From contig NC_133536.1 of NCBI RefSeq assembly GCF_048544455.1, positions 196,667,325 through 196,731,324 of the forward strand: a stretch of DNA of 64,000 nt, in the 5' to 3' direction. How positions within the stretch are numbered: position 1 is the first letter of the stretch; every line of letters begins with the position of its first letter. The stretch is from Silene latifolia (lineage: Eukaryota; Streptophyta; Magnoliopsida; Caryophyllales; Caryophyllaceae). The notes beneath the pieces are model-generated. The model was given only the letters and a program-made list of their open reading frames with translations, was not told the DNA's origin and ran no database searches. The translations under genes were made by a program, and so were the position numbers. Shown in pieces: positions 10,815 to 23,757 of this stretch.

Positions 10815-11420
10815 TAGCCAATAGGTACATTTTAACGGGCTCTAGTTACGTTTAGTTTACTACTAGGTACGTTTATAGTCTTGTTTATAATTGATTGTTG
10901 CTTACTGTCTCTGAACGTAGATTGTTGTTGTTATTGGTAGTGTTGGTTGGTTACTCAAAGAAATGAATTATTTGAGATAGTTGCTATGAATAAAAATTCA
11001 ACAAAAAGATGTGGCAGCATCTATATTTAGTGGTATACCTTGAGATATACATTCAAGGTAGGGCTCTGTAGCCACTAGGTACATTTTAACGGGTTATAGT
11101 TACGTTTAATTTATTACTAGATACGTTTTTAGTCTTCTTCACAATTGATTGTTGCTTGCTGCATCTAAACGTAGGTTGTTGTCGTTATTGGTAGTGTCGG
11201 TTGGTTTCTCAACGAAATGAGTTATGCGAGATAGTTGCTAAGAATAAAAATTCACCAAAAAGATGTGATAACATCTCTATTTTTAGTGGGGTATACTGTG
11301 AGATCCAATTCTCAGTGGTTCTATACATTTAAGGGACTCTATACCCAATAGATACGTTTTAACGAGTTCTACTTACGTTTAATTATCTACTAGGTACGTT
11401 TCTAGTTTTGTGTTGTGCTA
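10815..11420. repeat. Three-copy tandem repeat in E3
   Basis: Three diverged copies of a unit of about 240-280 bp start near 10825, 11070 and 11352. Each has an ATTTTAACGGG(T/C)T start and a TACTAGGTACGTTT phrase. The first two also share TTGTTGTTATTGGTAGTGT and AAAAAGATGTG segments. Confidence 0.7.
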
Positions 11421-12818
11421 CATTGTGTATTCTTCAAATATACTAGTAGCTACAATTTTGTTTACTTGTGTAGTCATCAAGAAGTCTAGTCCTGGAAAGT
11501 TGACAATAGAAGTATAGTTTTGGTATTTTTAATTATTGGTACAATATTTATAACATTGTTATCGATACGCAGGTTTTCGCGTGCTATAGAAAGACAGTGG
11601 CAGTCAACTTTTTACGATGGCAAGAAATTAATAGGATGGTATGAACTTTTTATTTTTTTCCCATTCTCATTTTTTTTCTTTTTGAAATCTCTTAAATTAT
11701 AGCATGATGTTTTCATTTACATGGTTGCTTTGTAGATATTTTAAGTAGATGTGGAAGTGTGAGCTTGTGGAAATCCGACTACAAGCAATTAAGCAAGGAT
11801 ATTGATCGTCTTTTTCGAAATGTGCCATGGTGACAAATATGGCTCTTCAATTCAATTAGGGTCGTTGTTTTGTAATAGTTTCATTTAGGATTGTCATGAA
11901 AATGTAGTGTAACCTCATTAGCAATTTAAAATGCGAACTGTTGCGACAATTGACCTTTGTCCATTCAAGAAGAGCTGTGCCACATGAACCATCGTAAATA
12001 TCAATTTTTCAATACAAATTAATTTAAAGAGACTACATATATGCATGAAGGCAGTGGTTCCTTTTTCCTCATTTTTTGTTGGAATTGTTTGAAACAATTT
12101 TCAACTTTTTCGTTCTCGTCTTCTTGATTGAATTTTTGACATATGATGTCTAGAGTGTTGTTTTCTTTTTTAGAATTGTAAAATGTCATATGGGTTAAAA
12201 ACCCGAAAGAACCGTGTGTTTGCTGCCTTGAACATATGGTAGATATATTGAGTGTTAATCTCAGCCACCTCAAGTTATATGCCGCAAATGTGCCAAACTC
12301 TTTCCAGACGATTTGAACTTTAGCATACTCAAGCTATTATGTATAAATAACCCAAACAATGGCAAACTGAATACGATTTTGAATTTAAATGCAATATCCG
12401 ATTAACACAATGAAACAAGCTGATAGTACAACCTAAGCATAATCAATTAATCATAACACCAACAAAACACAACCTAGGAACAATCATCCATGACTAGTAC
12501 TAAAAAACGACAAAAATGTTTCTTACCATACATAATTATGGTGGATACACTATTGGCCTTACGTAGTTACATGTATAATCCGTGTAGATGCGCGTTTTAT
12601 TAAAAAAAAAATGTTTGTCTAAAATCTTTAAAATCTCCAATGCTTGTGCCAGTAATCAAATCTTCAATCCTAATGTCAGTAATCTTTATCCCTTTGATCC
12701 TTCAACAATTCAAGACTAACATAAGTAAAATTGCACAATTAATTAGATACAACAATACAAATATAGAAAAAACAAATATACCTCACTTACAAAAAATATA
12801 CTAGATTGAATATTTTAC

Positions 12819-13066
12819 CTGCCTATGAATCTCCTAGGACAATTCCGACTATCCTGGAATCCTACTTCACCACAAGCATTGCATTTTCTCGGTGGTTTCT
12901 TATGTTCTCGGATAGCTTTCTCCTTATGGGGTGCCATTGAACTTCTTAATTCCCAAAATGGTAAAGAGGATGATGTAGTCAATGTGCTCTTGCTTGAGTC
13001 GGAAAGTACATTATTTCGTCCATTCTGATTGATTCGCTTTTGAACAGAACCTAAGCCCGTGTGTTC
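12819..13066 (-). pseudogene. Isolated exon: FAR1/MULE-transposase-like C-terminal zinc knuckle
   Basis: An open 248-bp segment bounded by a good acceptor (TTTCCCAG before 13066) and donor (CAG/GTAAAA after 12819). The translation runs from EHTGLGSVQKR through a Ser/Thr-rich stretch and a basic KEKAIREHKKPPRK segment to KCNACGEVGFQDSRNCPRR. The CX2C....NCP pattern with DSRNCP resembles the C-terminal knuckle of FAR1-related proteins and their MULE transposase relatives, where the usual fourth-ligand histidine region reads HDSRNCP. Here Phe-Gln occupies the position where the His is expected. No catalytic domain was recognised nearby on either strand, so the gene is presumably degraded. A captured host FAR1-related exon is the alternative. 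Confidence 0.5.
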
Positions 13067-14210
13067 CTGGGAAAGACATGTGGCCATGAACGTATACATT
13101 ATAAGAGTACATGAATTATCAATTTTTCTGAAAACTGAGACGTAACCATTACATAACTAGACACGCTAATCACACAGGAAAAACAACCGTGCTTATTTAT
13201 CGTTCAAACTGATACGCATCAAGTAAATCACTAAATACACTAATTAAATACAAAAAATAGCGGAGTTGATTTATCGTCTAATTTTCCTCACACTGATACG
13301 CAACAACTATATCACTAGATACGCCAATCAAATACGAAAAACAACATAGCTTATTTATCGTCTACTTTTTTTAAAAAAATTTATATGCATCAATTGTAGC
13401 ACTAGATAGGCTAATTAGATACGAAAAACAACATACCTTATTTATTGTCTGATTTTCAACCTGATAAGCATCAATTATATCGCTAGATACGCTAATCGAT
13501 TACCAAAAATATCAGAGCTTATTTATCGAATTATCGTCAATATTTCTTAAAACTGATACGCTAATCAAATACGAAAAACGTCATGACATGATATGTTTGA
13601 CAAACCAAAGGCAAAATGATTTCACTAACAAAAAGCTAAATTGGAATACATTTAACACAAACAAAAATCTGAAAATAGATGAAACGCAAACACGATTGAA
13701 CCACATGAATTTGACCGCAATTGATACGCGATTATCACAAACACAAACTTAACACAGATTGAAAACGATGAAACATAGATACATACCTTAATCAGTAGAC
13801 GTTTTTTCGTTAAGATTCCTATCAGTTGGAACAATTGCATCACTAGAAACAATTAATTCACTAGAACCTTCAATCTCCATAAATCCCTAGAAAAAAGAAA
13901 TCAAATCAGGAACAATTATTTATACATACATAAACTATGTAGTAAAGCTTGAAAATAAAAGAGATGTTTATCAATTTCGTTGAATAATATGCATCAATTA
14001 ATTCAATTTCGATCCACAATCAAGGCTCGTTTTGTTGGAGAATCTCCCCAAATTTTAATGGAAAGGTAGTAAGAGAAGGGGAAGGGTGGATGTAGTCATT
14101 CTTTTTATTTGTTTGTGTTTGTTGTACCAAATTAGGATTTTAGTTTGATCTAACGGTTGTTAGTCGTTCTCACCGTTCTCATTGAGTGTTCGTTCTCACC
14201 GGATCCTAAA

Positions 14211-14212
<2 letters not shown>

Positions 14213-14300
<88 letters not shown>
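14213..14300. repeat. (TA)n tract 4
   Basis: About 44 TA units between E3 and E4. Confidence 0.95.
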
Positions 14301-14302
<2 letters not shown>

Positions 14303-15080
14303 CGATCTCGTACGAACTATTTTACTATGCGAATCTGCATTTAACTCATTATAAACCCTTGGATCAAATAGATCAAAGGCTGATATCAAACCCCATATTA
14401 CTCATAAGTCATACCCAATCCTCAATCGGTAATCTCCCTCACTTTATCTACCACCACTATCTGTCATCACCGTCAGCCACCATAATGTCGCCGGAGTTCT
14501 GACATCTACCTCGCCGGCGCATCACCCCATTTTCCGTCACCGACACTTTTTTCCCTTTCTCCTCTTCACGGTATCCTTATCGCAGGCGGACACCAACAAC
14601 GTCGGCGGACCTCTGGCTACTATCCTAGTTGACGGCACTAATCCGACGACCAACCCTCCAAATCGTCGTTCATCCAATCGACTTTGATGATCTTTAATTT
14701 CTCTCGCTTTACTTTGTTCACTCCTACTCTAGTCACTATCGCGCTGACCATGTCTCGTGTCTCCGTTCACTGACGATCTCCCTACGCCACGCCCTTACCA
14801 CCGGGGTTCATCCTCTCTTGCGCCTTCCTTCAGGCGATGTTCATTATTTGAAGATTAGATTTAATTATGATTTAGTTTTTAGATTTAGTTATGAAAAAGT
14901 TAGATCTAGTTTCCATTCCATGGGAAATTTTTGAAGTCAATTTGGTCATAGATTTCCTTACTGGCGCATAATCGACCTAGCAAGATCATCAACTCCAGAA
15001 GCTAAGAAGTCAATTGTGCAAAAGCTCAACTTGCATATACTGAACTATGAACTTACAATAAATCCGAAGGACAAGGGACT

Positions 15081-15317
15081 TTAACTTGTTCCTCCCTCTT
15101 CCAAGTACTTAGCTACATGGTACATCATGGTGCTACCTAATGCATTAACAGGATTGCAGTACTGCTCTCCATAAACCGAGTCATGGTGACCATTCAACGC
15201 AATATCCAACTGCAACTCATCACCGTAATCAATCATAATATTATGGAGTATACAACAACCCACGACAATGCTCCGTTCACTGACGATCTGGAATGTTTTA
15301 AAAAAAATTGGAGTCAC
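15081..15317 (-). pseudogene. PIF/Harbinger transposase C-terminal remnant (DDE_Tnp_4)
   Basis: A 78-residue frame contains SERSIVVGCCILHNIMIDYGDE, typical of the C-terminal end of plant PIF/Harbinger DDE transposases (the consensus is roughly VACCVLHNF followed by an acidic helix). The rest of the catalytic domain is absent. The sequence just inside the fragment (GACGATCTGG) also occurs at about 14775 in a CGTTCACTGACGATCT phrase, hinting at local duplication. It could be a separate nested insertion or part of E4's own history. It is non-functional. Confidence 0.65.
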
Positions 15318-16110
15318 GGCGGCGAACGTAAATGTCGTTCTGGTTAACGGGGGTAGCTGATGGTGTTTGACAGATTTCGCGAGTCGAAGAAAGAGGACAA
15401 TGTTGTTGTGGGGGCTGCGTTCGTGTGGTAGTAGTCGTGGTGTGGTATTAGTGATGAGGTGTGATGGGGAATTCAGTGGTTGGTGGTAGTAACTGGTCTG
15501 GTGTTATGGTAATGATGGTAGTAGTGAGGTGTGGTAGTAGTGAGGTGTGGTAGTAGTGGTGGTGGTGGTAGACTTGGTGGATTATGGTGGAGCGGTGGAT
15601 ACACATAATATCAGTCCGGATACACATGGTATTAGTACGGGATACACGTATTAATTTGTGTATCTGGTAGAAACATCAGGTGTATTTGTGTATCTCAAGT
15701 ACCAAGGGTACCAGTATATTATAGTAGTACTCCGTACTATTTAGGTAAGAGAAGAACAAAATAAGACAAATATTTGAGTAATTGATAACTCAGGAATTAC
15801 ATTTACTGTTTTATCTTATAAGAAGTCAATGATAATGTAAGGCAAAGCTCAATAAAGTTACCAATAAATAAAATAACTTAAATCACCAAATTTAACATAT
15901 AAATTAACAAGTTGTGCAACAGCTAACAAATGAAGAGCATTAAAAAGTGAAATGAGACAATTGGTTGGGCATGTATTAATTTAAGAGTTTAAATGTTTTT
16001 GCGAGAGTGGAATGAAGTACAGAGGGTGAAAAAAGAGGATTTTAAGTGAGGATTGAAGAGATGGTGATCTAAAGATGGATGAAAGATTAATAACTGGAGA
16101 GAAGTCATGA
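15318..16110. other. Interior of E4: GGTGGTAGTAGT-rich, no gene
   Basis: 15400-15600 is GTG/GTAGT-rich simple sequence and the remainder is AT-rich. No coding motif was seen. Confidence 0.5.
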
Positions 16111-16114
16111 CTCC

Positions 16115-17045
16115 CTTTTAGGATACACGTCCCCTTCGTTTATCACATTAAATTGCAAGATATAATTCTTTAAATTGCTAGATACATATTTTTGGCTATC
16201 TAGATTCACTCCTTTGAATTACTAGATACATACCTTTAGATTGCTAGATACACTTTTAAGTCACTAGATACACATACCGTCATCTTGCTAGATACACTTC
16301 ATTAAATTATTAGATACATACCTTTAGCTTGCTAGATACTCATTTAAATTACTAAAACCGTCCTATACTTAGGATACGCATCCCCTCGTGACCTCGTTTT
16401 GATCCCATTAAGTTGTTAGATACAACCCTTTAACTTGCTAGATACAATTCTTTAAGTTACTAGATACATGCCTCTAACTTGCTAGATACACTCCTTTAAA
16501 TTACTAGATACATACTTTTCACCGCAAACAACATTGTCGTTCCCTCAATCCTCTCCTTTTATAAGTTACAAGATAAAGATTGCGAAGTGCCAAGCAAAGT
16601 TTACTTTTCAATGAGAACTAATACCTTCTCACAAGGATGAGACTCTTAACGATGGGTTAACAAGATTTTATTCTTTCCCGTACTTTATAAACATAAACAT
16701 TTCCCTTGTCAAATTAACAATGTAGAAATTGACAATATGCACATGCATGGTCATATTCTAGGTGTAATTACACCTTACACGAAAATATCATAAAAGTCTC
16801 AATGGTGTAAGAAAATGATGCACAGTAAATTATTTCTCCCAATTAATAGTTAGAAATACTCCAATAAATGACTAAATACATACTTGTTACTTCTAGATAC
16901 ACTCCTATAAGTTACTAGATACATACTTTTAACTAGCTAAATACACACTCGTTTAAATTATTACTACATTCATACATTTAGTTTGATAGATGCACTCTTT
17001 TAAGTTACTAGATACATATTTGTAATTTGCTAGATACATAATAAA
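16115..17045. repeat. Array of ~25-bp CTAGATACAT unit in E4
   Basis: More than 20 imperfect copies of TTGCTAGATACATNCNTTTA / TTACTAGATACACTCCTTTA, broken by unrelated sequence at about 16530-16850. Copies alternate between a TTGCTAGATAC and a TTACTAGATAC form. Confidence 0.8.
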
Positions 17046-18616
17046 GGAAAGGGTTTAGCGAGTACATTTTAAAAGGTCCTAGGCTCGTTTAAATAGCTAC
17101 TAAGTATGTTTCTAATTATAAAATATTCATAAGAGAACCAGACATGATCTCCGGGACAAATAATATTCGCAATATTTAACCATGAAAGAGACTTATTTCA
17201 ATCCAAAATTGCCCCCTTTTCACAAATTCATCCAAATTTAACAGAAATCTTCTATTAAACAAACAAAAAAAGGAAAATATCATAATAAGTGATTGGATAA
17301 TTAGATGCGTACAACTTACAATAGATTTAGATTGAAAATGAACCGAACATAAAGAGAGAAAGATAATCCAAAAGGGCTTATTAAAGCATCTACATATTGT
17401 AAAATAACAATGAAAGATAACTCTAGAGAAAAGGTCATCTTTAGATACACATGACGGATGGTGGAGCCGGAATCCGCTGAATTGTTATTCAACTAAGGTG
17501 TCTTGATGCGCTAATGCGCTTATGGGGCAGTAGTTCGCAACGCTTACGCCTTGAGGCGCCTTATGCACAAAGTCCGGCTAACCAACTAGTCGGATACACA
17601 TACTAGTACCCGCAGATTCAGATACTAGTAACCCGAGATACACAAGCTAATTTTTATATCTAGAGTAATATACACATACTAGTACCCACACAAGCCTAAC
17701 CACCCTTCACTGGCACCACACCTAGTCACCTACCACCAACAATGATCATGCTGGCCTCATCATCAACAACCCATGCACCACCATAACGTTACCGATCATC
17801 AGACTGTGTCGGCGTCATTATCGGCAATTCCAACAATTCTAAGTCACCGGATACTTGACGTCATCGATCCGTTCCACCCATCCCTTTACATATCGCCATT
17901 GACAACCACCTCATCACACCGCCGACGACTACTCCCCTCACCACTCCCTTTCTGCGCGGACACCACTCATCCATCAACCACCATACCAGGCCCTCACCCC
18001 ATTTCGCAACCATACCACCACGCACTCAAAATACCACATGCCAACCGTCGTCGCATGACTACCATAAAACTGGCACACCGACCGCCCTCCTCTCTCCACC
18101 ACAACCCAGAACTCCGTCAAATATCAAATCACACCATGACCATGCGCCACCACGAACACAGTAAATATCATTTTTAAAGTAAATTGTGAATCAAACCATA
18201 AATTTGTGGAAAATGAAGAAATTCAAAACACTAACCATACCAATGACATTATTGCAATATTTGTGTCAAACATATCTCATTTCAATCAAAGATGACTATA
18301 ACCGTGGTGGTGATGGTGTGGTCAGCGACGAGGTTAATTAAAGTGAAGCGGAGAAAGAGCAAGGAGAAAGTAAGGCTTGCGTAACGGTGGAGTTGCGCGC
18401 GCTCGCCGGCGAGGTTTTTGACGGAGCTCCGGCGACCGTACATCGGTGACGAAAAGTGGTGGGGATAAGGGTGAGAGAGGTTGGGAGTACAGGGATTAGA
18501 TTGGGTTTGTTATGTGGGGAGTGGAGATCTAATTTGGACCACTGATTATTCAATATAAGGATGGTAGCATTAGTTCGTAGAGTTCGTACCATACTTTAGT
18601 TCGCACGGGATCCCGC

Positions 18617-18738
<122 letters not shown>

Positions 18739-19489
18739 GTTGCATCAAGTGAGTCTAGGTATCTTAGGTGAGTCTAGCATTTTAATCTCAACCATTCGAT
18801 TTTAAACAAATGAATGGCTGAGATTAATCCTAGCTCATACTATATAGACTTAAAAATCTAACCTAACAGCATCATAACCCAATATCACTTTATCTCTCTT
18901 CCTCCCATCTCTCTCTAAATCGTTTTCTTCTACAGATCCCCAAATTCTAGGTTTCCAATTTTCAACAATTCACGTTTAATTAATCTCATCAATTTTAGAA
19001 ACTCAAGCAATAAGCAATTTTATTAGTTCAATCAATTCAGTTAATTCATGATTCTAGCAATTCGGGATTGAATCTATTCAATCGATTTAAACAACTTAAT
19101 CAAACCCCGATTTAGATCTTTCAGCTGAAATCGCATTTTTCGTTCGATTACCTTCAATCGATTTCCAGGTTAGTTCTACGCTTTCTAGTTAATTTAAAAA
19201 TTGTTATTGTTGATTGTTCATACTATTAATGTCGATTATATGTTGTATTCAAACTATTTCTCAAAACGTTAGGGCTATGTCATGGTGAAACTAACAATCT
19301 TTCGTTTTCTCATGCTTTGTTGTAATTGATTTATGTGTTAATTTGCGATTTTATGGATTATTTTGTGGTATAACATCATTTTATATTATTTACCGTTTAT
19401 TATTTGTGTTATAAATGTTTGTAAAAAAATTAAGGTTTTCACATTATTAAATTCATACCTGGATTTGTTTTCGTGAAATTGCGGTAAAT

Positions 19490-20000
19490 GTGAGGATTCA
19501 ATTAGTTTTCGTAAAAAATCAACGAAACCTCGTCTTCGTAATAGCGTTACAAAAACATTAAAACCGCATGATGAATTGAACTTAAAATATCCTTACAACA
19601 TTGTATATTTGATGTTATGTGATTTTTTTCAATTAAATATGATGGTTTAACATTGTCATAAACTCGCAATGATGTTACTGTAATGATGTTACTGTAATGA
19701 TGTTACTGTAATATTGTTACTGTGAAATTATCATTAATAATGGACCACCGACTTTCGCATATGGTTTATCTAGTAATTGTCGAATGTTTTGTTTTGGTTG
19801 TCAGAAGAATTGAAGAAAGAAGAAGGTTTGAGAAATCAACCAACACAAAAAAAAAGGCGCACAAGGATACAATATATACAAAAAAAAGCAAGACGTTGAA
19901 TAATCAATCATGGAGATAGGCATGAAGAAAGCAATGTTATTGAAGTTGGAATGATAGTGGACACTTTTACCATTATTGTTGTGTTATTTGTTGTATGGTC
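19490..20000. repeat. Inverted repeat arm of E5 (left)
   Basis: This arm pairs with 20560-21060 in inverted orientation. Anchors include ATGGACCAC / GTGGTCCAT, GAGAAATCAACCAA / TTGGTTGATTTCTC and GTGTGAAGAAGG-like ends. Identity is roughly 75-80% by eye. Confidence 0.65.
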
Positions 20001-20559
20001 AACACCACTTTATTGCTTTATTAGTTTATTAGATAACTTTGTACGTTCCTCCTAATTCCAATACAACCAATCCTTATTCTGCCACGTCACAACAATAGTG
20101 TTACAAAGAATATCGGTCATTAATCAAAGTTACGATTATTTATTTGTAACATCTTCGTTATATTTAATTTTTCAATGGTATATCAATATTATCAGAACAA
20201 TGTTATTTGTAAAAACATTAATTCATTAAACTAACATGACAACAATGTTACAATAATTATTATTTAGTTTGTGTATTATATCAAACGGTGTATAAAGTAG
20301 TTCAAAAATGTAATGAAAAAGTTGTATGTTTCGTATTTTAAAAGTGACAATGTTATCTTTGTAACATTGATACTGATGAATTGTGTTTCTTTGTAACATC
20401 ATTCATTCATAAAAATAATACGGATACATGATGTTAAAAGACCAAACTTTAATTACTTCAATAATAAAAAATCAAGTGAAAACAGACTAGCCCAGTTGAT
20501 CCACTAAAATGATTTGCAATATCACATCGTATTAATGTGAAAAGTTTACAAGAAGTATA

Positions 20560-21060
20560 CATCATAATCACACATCAAAATATGACAATAATGTTAACAG
20601 CCTCAACTAGGATTTCAACTTCATTAACGTTGCCTTCTTCACACCTATCTTCATGACCGATTAGCCAGAGTCTTACTCCATTTTGTATATATCTTCTCTT
20701 TGCGCGCCTTTTTTGTATTGGTTGATTTCTCAAACTTTCTTCTTCAAATATTCTAACATTAAAAACAAAATATTCGACTATTAATAACTAAAACTTATGC
20801 GAAGCTTGTGGTCCATCATTATTCATAATTTTACAAGAATAACAATATTACAAAGAACATTATTTGTGAGTTTATGACAATTGTTATACCATCAAATTTA
20901 ATGAGAAAAAACCAATAACATCAAATATACAATATTGTAACAAAAGATTTTCAAGTTCGGTTTATCATGCAAAGAGTAATGTTACGAAAACGCTATTACA
21001 ATAAGAAGAGTTGAGGATTTTATGAAATCGTTACGATTACATGTCATGCGGTAGTAATAT
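20560..21060. repeat. Inverted repeat arm of E5 (right)
   Basis: The partner of the left arm at 19490-20000. Read on the minus strand it has an open coding-like stretch (RNQPIQKRRAKRRYIQ) of unknown origin. Confidence 0.65.
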
Positions 21061-21908
21061 TACAAAGAACGCTATTATTACAAGAATCAATCCCACGCAA
21101 ACACAAAAGCGTACATTAATTACTCAGTTTTTATAAATCGTTAACCCTAATTTTTAGGCGAAAATTAGAACATGAAGTATCACAGAATTTAATAACTAAG
21201 AAAACAAAAACTAGAATTAATTTCTCAATTTCTATGTTCGAAAAAGTGAATATATATACAATCAATTGACAGTTTATTTATATAATTCATGATCAACAAA
21301 AGCAACATGCAAATTAAACCTAATTTTTTGGCGAAAAATCAATTAATCGATTTGAGCAAAACATTAACCCTAAATCAATTAATAGTTTCTTCATGTCATC
21401 AATAAAATCAACAACAACCACAACAACAATAACAATCATCAACAACAACAACAACAACAACCTGAAATAACATAAATCACAACGAAATTTTTGTAAAAAT
21501 ATAACGAAAATTGAGAGCGATTTATACCTCTTCTTTATGCGATAAACCGATCTAATATAATCTTAACTAAATTTTTTTGAAGATCTTCGCTTGATTTTAA
21601 TAAAAATTTCGTTTGATTTTTAATGTTTTTTGGAAAAAGAGGCGGTTGAAGGAATTAGATCGTCTGTTTTTTTGTTGAATAATTGATGACTATGGTGTTT
21701 AGAGAGAGAGAGAGAGGGGGAGAGAATACTTGTAGAGAGATAAAATTTATGACAATAATGAGACGTGAAAGAGGAAGTGTTTAGTTTTATAATTTTGCAG
21801 ATTAATAGAGGGTGACGTGGAAGAATGAGGGCTGTTGGATCTTGTTGATCCAACGGTTCTTATTGATATGCTAGACTCATCTAAGATGCTAGACTCATGG
21901 GATGCTCA

Positions 21909-21919
<11 letters not shown>

Positions 21920-21991
<72 letters not shown>
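21920..21991. repeat. (TA)n tract 6
   Basis: Thirty-six TA units preceded by a short (CT)n. Confidence 0.95.
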
Positions 21992-21995
<4 letters not shown>

Positions 21996-23520
21996 TAGGT
22001 TCAAGTAAGTCCACAAATTTGGTTGAGTCCCTAAGTCCCATTCTTAGCCAATCATTTTTTAGTGTAACTTTACTGATTTATGAGTGTAACTTTAGCCATT
22101 TAATGATTTGTAAGTGTATCTTATCTTTTAAGGCCAACTTATATACACAAATTTGAATTTGTAAATTAAAATTTATGTCATTTTAACAAAAATCTATGTA
22201 ACTTTAGTGTCTTACGAATGTAACTTTAGTCGTTGGGAGTGTAATTTTAGTCGTCGGAGTTATAACTTTTGTAATATGGTGGTTTGTATGTAAAACTTTG
22301 AGTTTATATACTTTTATGAGTGTAATTTTAGTCATTTGAAGTGTAATTTTAGCCGTGAAAATGTAACTTTAGTCATGTGGTGATTTTTATGTATAAATTT
22401 GAATTTATATACTTTTCCGAGTGTAACTTTAGTATTTGAAGTCGTAACTTTAGCCGTTGAAGTTGTAACTTTAGTCGTATAGTAGTTTAATGTAAATATT
22501 TGAATTAATATACTTTTCTATTGTAAAAGTAGAGTGTAACTTTAGTCTGATACGAGTGTAACTGTAGTCCGATACAACTGTAACTTTAGTATGATAAGGC
22601 TGTAACTTTAGTTCAATAGCTTGTAACTTTAGTTCGTCAAGTGTGTCACTTTAGTTCGCTACGTGTGTAACTTTAGTCCGGCAAGAAGCTAATACAACCA
22701 TGACTAAAGTTACACCACCACCACCAACAACCACCTACGACATCCTACCCCAACCACAACCACCCCAATCCCACCACCTCCAAAACGCAATACTCGACAA
22801 CCATCAACACCACCAGCCACTTTTTACAAAAAAAAAAAAAAAAAAAAAAAAAGAACTCAAAAAAAAAAAAAAAAAAATAACCAGCCACCACCACCACACG
22901 CATAGGCCACGACCATCACCACAACTACATCTGAAACGACACCTTTAACCAACCTCAACCACCAACACCCACCGCATACCGCCACAACAAACACAACCGC
23001 TTCCTTTTTTAGATTTGAAAAAAAAATAGAAAGAAGAGGGAGGCGGCACCACCACCACATTTGAAAAAACGAGATCTACTCGGTGTTCGTCGTCGGCGTC
23101 CGTGGTCAGTGGTGGTGTTCTGAGTGGCGGCGAGGGTAGCAGGCGAGCGGATGGTGGCGGGGTAGGCGGCTGCAAGAGGGAAAGCGCGGGGTGTTGACGT
23201 GTTGTTGTCGGTGGTGGGTGGCGAAGGGGGTGTTGTTGTCGGTGGTGGGTGGTGGGTGGTGGCTGTCGTGGATGGTAGTAGAGAAGGAGGAGGGTGTGTT
23301 GTGAGGGAGAGATCGGAGGGAGAGAGAAAGTGGGAGGAAGAGAGAGAATGAGAAATGTATGTTGTGAGAGCGGTGAAATGAAATGAGGGAGCTAGGGTTT
23401 TGGTGTGTTTTAATCTAGGCCCTTTATTTTGATCTAATCTTGGCCATTCATTTATTTGATCCAAAGGTCTAGATTGGGACTTATGGACTCAACCAAAATA
23501 GGTGGACTTACATGATCCTT

Positions 23521-23524
<4 letters not shown>
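21992..23524. mobile_element. (TA)n-bounded element E6 (~1.5 kb)
   Basis: Inverted ends of about 65 bp: the left is GAGATAGGTTCAAGTAAGTC and the right, read inward, is GAGAAAGGATCATGTAAGTC. Both are followed by CACNNATTTGGTTGAGTCC and TAAGTCCCA. The left half has an array of a GTGTAACTTTAGT unit. The right half has Pro/His/Ser-rich low-complexity frames on both strands with poly(A) runs at 22830-22877. Its right end also matches the terminus at about 6471. Confidence 0.75.
22045..22700. repeat. GTGTAACTTTAGT unit array in E6
   Basis: About 20 direct copies of (G/A)(A/T)GTGTAACTTTAGTC(G) with variable 10-40 bp spacers. Confidence 0.8.

Positions 23525-23596
<72 letters not shown>
23525..23596. 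repeat. (TA)n tract 7
   Basis: Thirty-six TA units, ending in a few CACATACATA units. It is the last tract of the row. Confidence 0.95.
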
Positions 23597-23602
<6 letters not shown>

Positions 23603-23757
23603 CATACAAGTTTATATATTTATTAAATTATTCAAGAAAAATTTAATTAAATGTAAATAATCTTTTAGTTAGAGGAAGTACCTGTGCGGAGAATATTTAA
23701 TACGAAGTACTTTGGAACATTGTAGGAATACTCAAATCCTCCATTGAATATAAATTT

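Larger units (their letters stand above)
9933..14212. mobile_element. (TA)n-bounded element E3 (~4.3 kb) with MULE/FAR1-like exon
   Basis: The ends are strong inverted repeats of about 65 bp: the left starts GAGTCAAGATCCGGTGAGAA, and the right, read inward, starts GATTTAGGATCCGGTGAGAA. Both continue with CGAACACT, then GGTGAGAACG(A)CTNACAACC and GGAT/AGAT. Both ends abut (TA)n. The interior contains a three-copy tandem repeat (10.8-11.4 kb) and, on the minus strand at 12819-13066, an exon resembling the C-terminus of FAR1-related/MULE transposases. This is the best candidate in the window for a relative of the autonomous element that moved the group. Confidence 0.7.

Noticed and set aside
12019-12273. 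84-residue frame in E3
   Set aside because: No motif, and the composition matches AT-rich non-coding DNA nearby.
17773-18177. 134-residue His/Pro/Thr-rich frame
   Set aside because: Low-complexity CAC/ACC-rich DNA inside E4; no motif, and no homologous frame at the inverted end.
22700-23464. Pro/His/Ser-rich frames on both strands
   Set aside because: Simple CAC/GGT sequence with poly(A) runs inside E6; overlapping frames on both strands suggest composition only.
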